A stretch of DNA of 24,623 nt, taken from positions 11,986 to 36,608 of the forward strand of contig DEXG01000011.1 of the NCBI GenBank assembly GCA_002364005.1, written 5' to 3'. The position numbers and the translations under genes were made by a program. Below the pieces are notes generated by a model. The model saw nothing but the letters and a program-made list of their open reading frames with translations. It did not search any database and was not told the origin of the DNA. This document shows positions 22,061 through 24,623 of this stretch, in pieces; position 1 is the first letter of the stretch; every line of letters begins with the position of its first letter. Origin of the DNA: Phycisphaerales bacterium UBA3190. Lineage in GTDB: Bacteria; Planctomycetota; Phycisphaerae; Phycisphaerales; UBA1924.

Positions 22061-23088
22061 TACTCCAACATCTCCGTCCGCAACGCCGCCCTCGACGCAC
22101 GATGCCCGCGGATCATGTCCCAGCTGTAGATTCCCACGGCAACCCAGATGATCGCGAACGCGGCAAACTTCAGCGGCGTGAACACCTCGTCGAAGAACAC
22201 CACTGACAGCAGCAGCTGACCCGTCGGTGCCGAATACTGCATCAGCCCAACCGTGCTCAGCGGGAGCAAACGCACGGCATTGGTAAAGCAGATCAGCGGC
22301 ACGATCGTCACGACCCCGCCCAGCAGCATCACCAGCGAGACCCAAACCGGGGTCTCCGTCGAGAAGAAGATGCCCTGGTCGCTGTTGTGCATCCAGATCA
22401 CCAGCCCGACGCACATGGGCAGCAGCAGCATCATCTCAAAGCTCAGCCCAACGCTGGGTCCGACATTCGCCTGCTTGCGCAATAAGCCGTACATCCCGAA
22501 GCTCGCGGGCAACAGCAGCGAGATCCACGGGAACCCCTTGGATACCGCCGCGGACGGGTCGGGGATCATCTCGCCAAGCTCGTTGGCGATCATCGGGGCC
22601 GAGTAGCTCAGCTCCGCGTACGCCATCACGAAGACCGCCGTGCACGCCAGCGCGATCGCGCCCCATTGCACAGGCCGGGGCCGCTCGCCCAGAAAGAGGA
22701 ACCCGAGCCCGATTGAGAACAGCGGGTTGATGTAGTACCCCAGCGACGCGTGACTCAGCCGATCGGTCGAGACCGCGTAGATAAAGAAGTACCAGTTGAT
22801 CGCGATCAGCCCCGTGCTCGGGATCAGGACCTTGAGCGAGGCCCAGGTCGTCGCCGCCTTGAGGAACACCCCGATCTGCTTGGTAAACGCGAGCATCAGC
22901 AGCAGGATCGGGATGCCAAACAGCACCCGCTGCGCCAGGATCTCGAAGGGGTTGGCGTGATGCACCGACAGCAGCTTGAAGTAGCTGGGCACAATGAACG
23001 CCCACCACCCAAAGGCGACCCCGGCAAACGCCAGGCCCTTCCCCTTGTGCGGGTACTGCTCAACCGATGCTGTGGGTGGGTTCGACAT
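22060..23088 (-). CDS. rarD: RarD-type EamA-family transporter
   Basis: A 342-residue inner-membrane permease of the drug/metabolite transporter superfamily with about ten membrane segments in two EamA halves. The RarD pattern is clear: FEILAQRVLFGIPILL, then INWYFFIYAVSTDRLSHASLGYYINPL, here split across two segments, then FLGERPRPVQW and SFGMYGLLRKQ. An insertion between halves (SYSAPMIANELGEMIPDPS) makes it longer than the usual ~300. The substrate is unknown despite the historical chloramphenicol-sensitivity name. The ATG at 23088 is preferred over a TTG at 23097. It is divergent from the AtoE-type gene, and a heptamer array follows directly after its stop. Confidence 0.88.
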   Translation of the reverse strand: MSNPPTASVEQYPHKGKGLAFAGVAFGWWAFIVPSYFKLLSVHHANPFEILAQRVLFGIPILLLMLAFTKQIGVFLKAATTWASLKVLIPSTGLIAINWYFFIYAVSTDRLSHASLGYYINPLFSIGLGFLFLGERPRPVQWGAIALACTAVFVMAYAELSYSAPMIANELGEMIPDPSAAVSKGFPWISLLLPASFGMYGLLRKQANVGPSVGLSFEMMLLLPMCVGLVIWMHNSDQGIFFSTETPVWVSLVMLLGGVVTIVPLICFTNAVRLLPLSTVGLMQYSAPTGQLLLSVVFFDEVFTPLKFAAFAIIWVAVGIYSWDMIRGHRASRAALRTEMLE

Positions 23089-23140
23089 GGACGCCAACTC
23101 TAGGTCTTCGGTCTCCGACTCTGCGGCGAGCCGCGAGATA

Positions 23141-23149
23141 TGCGATAAT
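23141..23149 (+). promoter_or_regulatory. Candidate extended -10 promoter for the AtoE-type gene
   Basis: TG (23141-23142), one base, then GATAAT (23144-23149) matches an extended -10 element with one mismatch. It lies in the 107-bp divergent gap. The expected transcript start near 23156 gives a 40-base leader containing the AAGGA ribosome site at 23183-23187. Confidence 0.42.
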
Positions 23150-23195
23150 CACGAACCAACCCCCCGTATTCCGCGCAGACTGAAGGAAACTCCCG

Positions 23196-24590
23196 ATGAT
23201 CGCATCGCTCGGCCGCGTGCTCAATACCGCGTTCACCAAAACCGCCCCCGACCCCTTCGTCATCGCCGTGGGGCTCACGCTGCTCTCCGCGATCCTCGCG
23301 CTCACACTGGGTACCTACCCCGACGCCGAGACGCTCCCGCAGAAGGCCAACGCCATGATCGACGCATGGCGCGGCAGCGATGGGCTCTGGAAGTTCCTCG
23401 GGTTCGGGATGCAGATGTGCCTCATCCTCGTGACGGGCCACGCCCTGGCCGCATCCAAACCCATCCGTGCCCTCATCGGCACCCTCGCGGGAGTCCCCAA
23501 CACCGCGCCCGCCGCCGCGGCGCTCGTCGGGCTCGTTGCCGGGGGACTCGGGCTCATCAACTGGGGATTGGGCCTCATCGTCGGCGCCCTCTTCGCACGC
23601 GAGGTCGCACGCGTCTGCGCGTCAAAGGGCATCAAAGTCCACGGCCCGCTCCTGGCCGCCGCGGGATACATGGGTCTGCTCACCTTCCACGGCGGGTTCT
23701 CAGGCTCAGCGCCCCTCAAGATGTCCAGCGAGACCCAGGCCCGCGATGTCCTCCCAACAAGCATCTACGAATCGCTCGACACCGGCGCGGTTCCCATCAG
23801 CGACACGATCCTCAGCCCCATGAACCTCTTCATCTCCGGCGGCATGCTGATCCTGATCCCCATCGTGCTCTGGCTCCTGACCCCCAAACGCGACGACGAG
23901 ATCACCCCCATGCCGCTCGACGACGAGTCCAGCACGCACGAACCAAACAACACGGACGCCCCGTCGGGCTTCCCCGACTGGATCGAACGCTCACCCATCG
24001 TCGTCTGGGCATTGGCACTGATGCTGCTCTGGGCGTTCACACGCTTCTCGACCAAACAGGGCTTCATGTCGCTGGGCCCCAACGAGGTCAATACCCTCAT
24101 GCTCGCCCTCGGGCTTATCATGCACGGCTCGGTCCGCTCCTACCTCACCGCCGCCGAGGACGGGGCGCGTGGTTGTTCGGGCATCATCCTCCAGTTTCCC
24201 CTCTACGCCGGCATCATGGGCATGCTCGCCAGCAGCGGGCTCATCAACGACTTCTCCCGGTTCATGGGCTCCGTCGCCAACGAGACCACCGCCCCGATCT
24301 TCACCATGCTCAGCGCCGCCATCGTCAATGTCTTCGTCCCCTCCGGGGGCGGACAGTGGGGCATCCAGGGCCCCATCGCCCTGCAAACCGGCGCTGAAGT
24401 CGGCGTCGCACCCGCCAAGATGATCATGGCCGTCGCGTACGGCGACCAACTCACCAACATGCTCCAACCCTTCTGGGCCCTGCCACTGCTCGCGATCACC
24501 AAGGTCAAAGCAAGAGAGATCGTCGGCTACACCGCCGTCGTCATGCTCATCGTCGCGGTGTGGATGGTGGTGGGGCTGTTGGTGTTTTGA
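23196..24590 (+). CDS. Short-chain fatty acid transporter, AtoE family
   Basis: A 464-residue polytopic inner-membrane permease expected to import short-chain fatty acids such as acetoacetate or butyrate. Family features are the PDPFVIAVGLTLL opening, the conserved GLINWGLGLIVGALFAREV, GFSGSAPL, a central hydrophilic loop (about 235-265, Asp/Glu/Ser-rich), GCSGIILQFPLYAGIMGM, and the diagnostic FVPSGGGQWGIQGP followed by YGDQLTNMLQPFWALP. AAGGA at 23183-23187, 8 bp before the ATG, fixes the start. It stands alone here; no CoA-transferase or thiolase gene is adjacent, so the usual ato context is absent. The stop is followed at once by a second heptamer array. Confidence 0.92.
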   Translation: MIASLGRVLNTAFTKTAPDPFVIAVGLTLLSAILALTLGTYPDAETLPQKANAMIDAWRGSDGLWKFLGFGMQMCLILVTGHALAASKPIRALIGTLAGVPNTAPAAAALVGLVAGGLGLINWGLGLIVGALFAREVARVCASKGIKVHGPLLAAAGYMGLLTFHGGFSGSAPLKMSSETQARDVLPTSIYESLDTGAVPISDTILSPMNLFISGGMLILIPIVLWLLTPKRDDEITPMPLDDESSTHEPNNTDAPSGFPDWIERSPIVVWALALMLLWAFTRFSTKQGFMSLGPNEVNTLMLALGLIMHGSVRSYLTAAEDGARGCSGIILQFPLYAGIMGMLASSGLINDFSRFMGSVANETTAPIFTMLSAAIVNVFVPSGGGQWGIQGPIALQTGAEVGVAPAKMIMAVAYGDQLTNMLQPFWALPLLAITKVKAREIVGYTAVVMLIVAVWMVVGLLVF

Positions 24591-24623
24591 GGCAATAGGG
24601 AATAGGCAATAGGCAATAGGCAA
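24591..24623 (+). repeat. Second heptamer tandem array (cut by the window edge)
   Basis: Starting on the base after the AtoE-type stop codon, units GGCAATA, GGGAATA, GGCAATA, GGCAATA and a partial GGCAA follow without gaps. The array continues beyond the window. Confidence 0.93.

Noticed and set aside
22994..24397. A 467-codon plus-strand frame over the rarD start and the AtoE-type gene
   Set aside because: Arg/His/Pro-rich product typical of a shifted frame; the AtoE-type frame has all family motifs.

Overview
The window looks like a GC-rich chromosomal segment from a planctomycete, most likely class Phycisphaerae. The reasons are the abundance of CPxCGYDxxG...CPECG zinc-ribbon membrane proteins, the secreted G-V-Y-G repeat protein with its 'HPLDPxNKYLxHSFVESPDMMN'-type C-terminal domain, and large secreted thioredoxin-fold proteins next to ordinary housekeeping genes. 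This assignment rests on recalled family distribution, not on a search. No rRNA, tRNA, insertion sequence, phage or CRISPR array was seen. || Layout. (1) 1-1756, minus strand: undecaprenyl-diphosphatase (uppP) followed 4 bp later by a SerA-type phosphoglycerate dehydrogenase that runs off the left edge. (2) 1823-6905, plus strand: two SPOUT RNA methyltransferases (a TrmH-like and a TrmL-like enzyme) bracket a secreted thioredoxin-fold cluster: a single-domain TlpA-like protein, a three-domain thioredoxin protein, and an unrecognised exported protein. (3) 6906-8712: a structured intergenic stretch with a strong terminator, a small lipoprotein, a membrane-anchored Amidase_2/PGRP-fold protein that lacks the zinc cysteine, another strong terminator, and about 360 bp without a convincing gene. 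(4) 8713-10553: a Hanks-type protein kinase followed by a metallophosphoesterase, a plausible kinase/phosphatase pair. (5) 10550-12223, minus strand: an exported repeat protein whose stop codon overlaps that of the phosphatase. (6) 12350-19188: the most unusual part, a head-to-tail run of seven paralogous zinc-ribbon membrane proteins, called A to G here. Gene borders are tight or overlapping. The last four share a nearly invariant 5' module, and a leftover 3' fragment of a D-like copy sits between F and G. (7) 19219-21180: glyA and a pentapeptide-repeat-like protein. (8) 21219-24590: a small membrane protein (minus), a Dabb-domain lipoprotein (plus), a RarD-type permease (minus) and an AtoE-type short-chain fatty acid transporter (plus). 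A ten-unit heptamer array fills the gap between the Dabb and rarD stop codons exactly, and a second, different heptamer array begins directly after the atoE stop. || How the genes may work together. Serine metabolism (serA, glyA), the lipid carrier cycle (uppP) and RNA modification are housekeeping. The exported thioredoxin proteins probably handle periplasmic redox chemistry. The A-G array has no function I can name. Its architecture (a soluble Cys4 head, about five membrane segments, and a conserved basic TRRxxKxR loop) together with its signs of recent duplication and gene conversion make it the best candidate in this window for an undescribed system.
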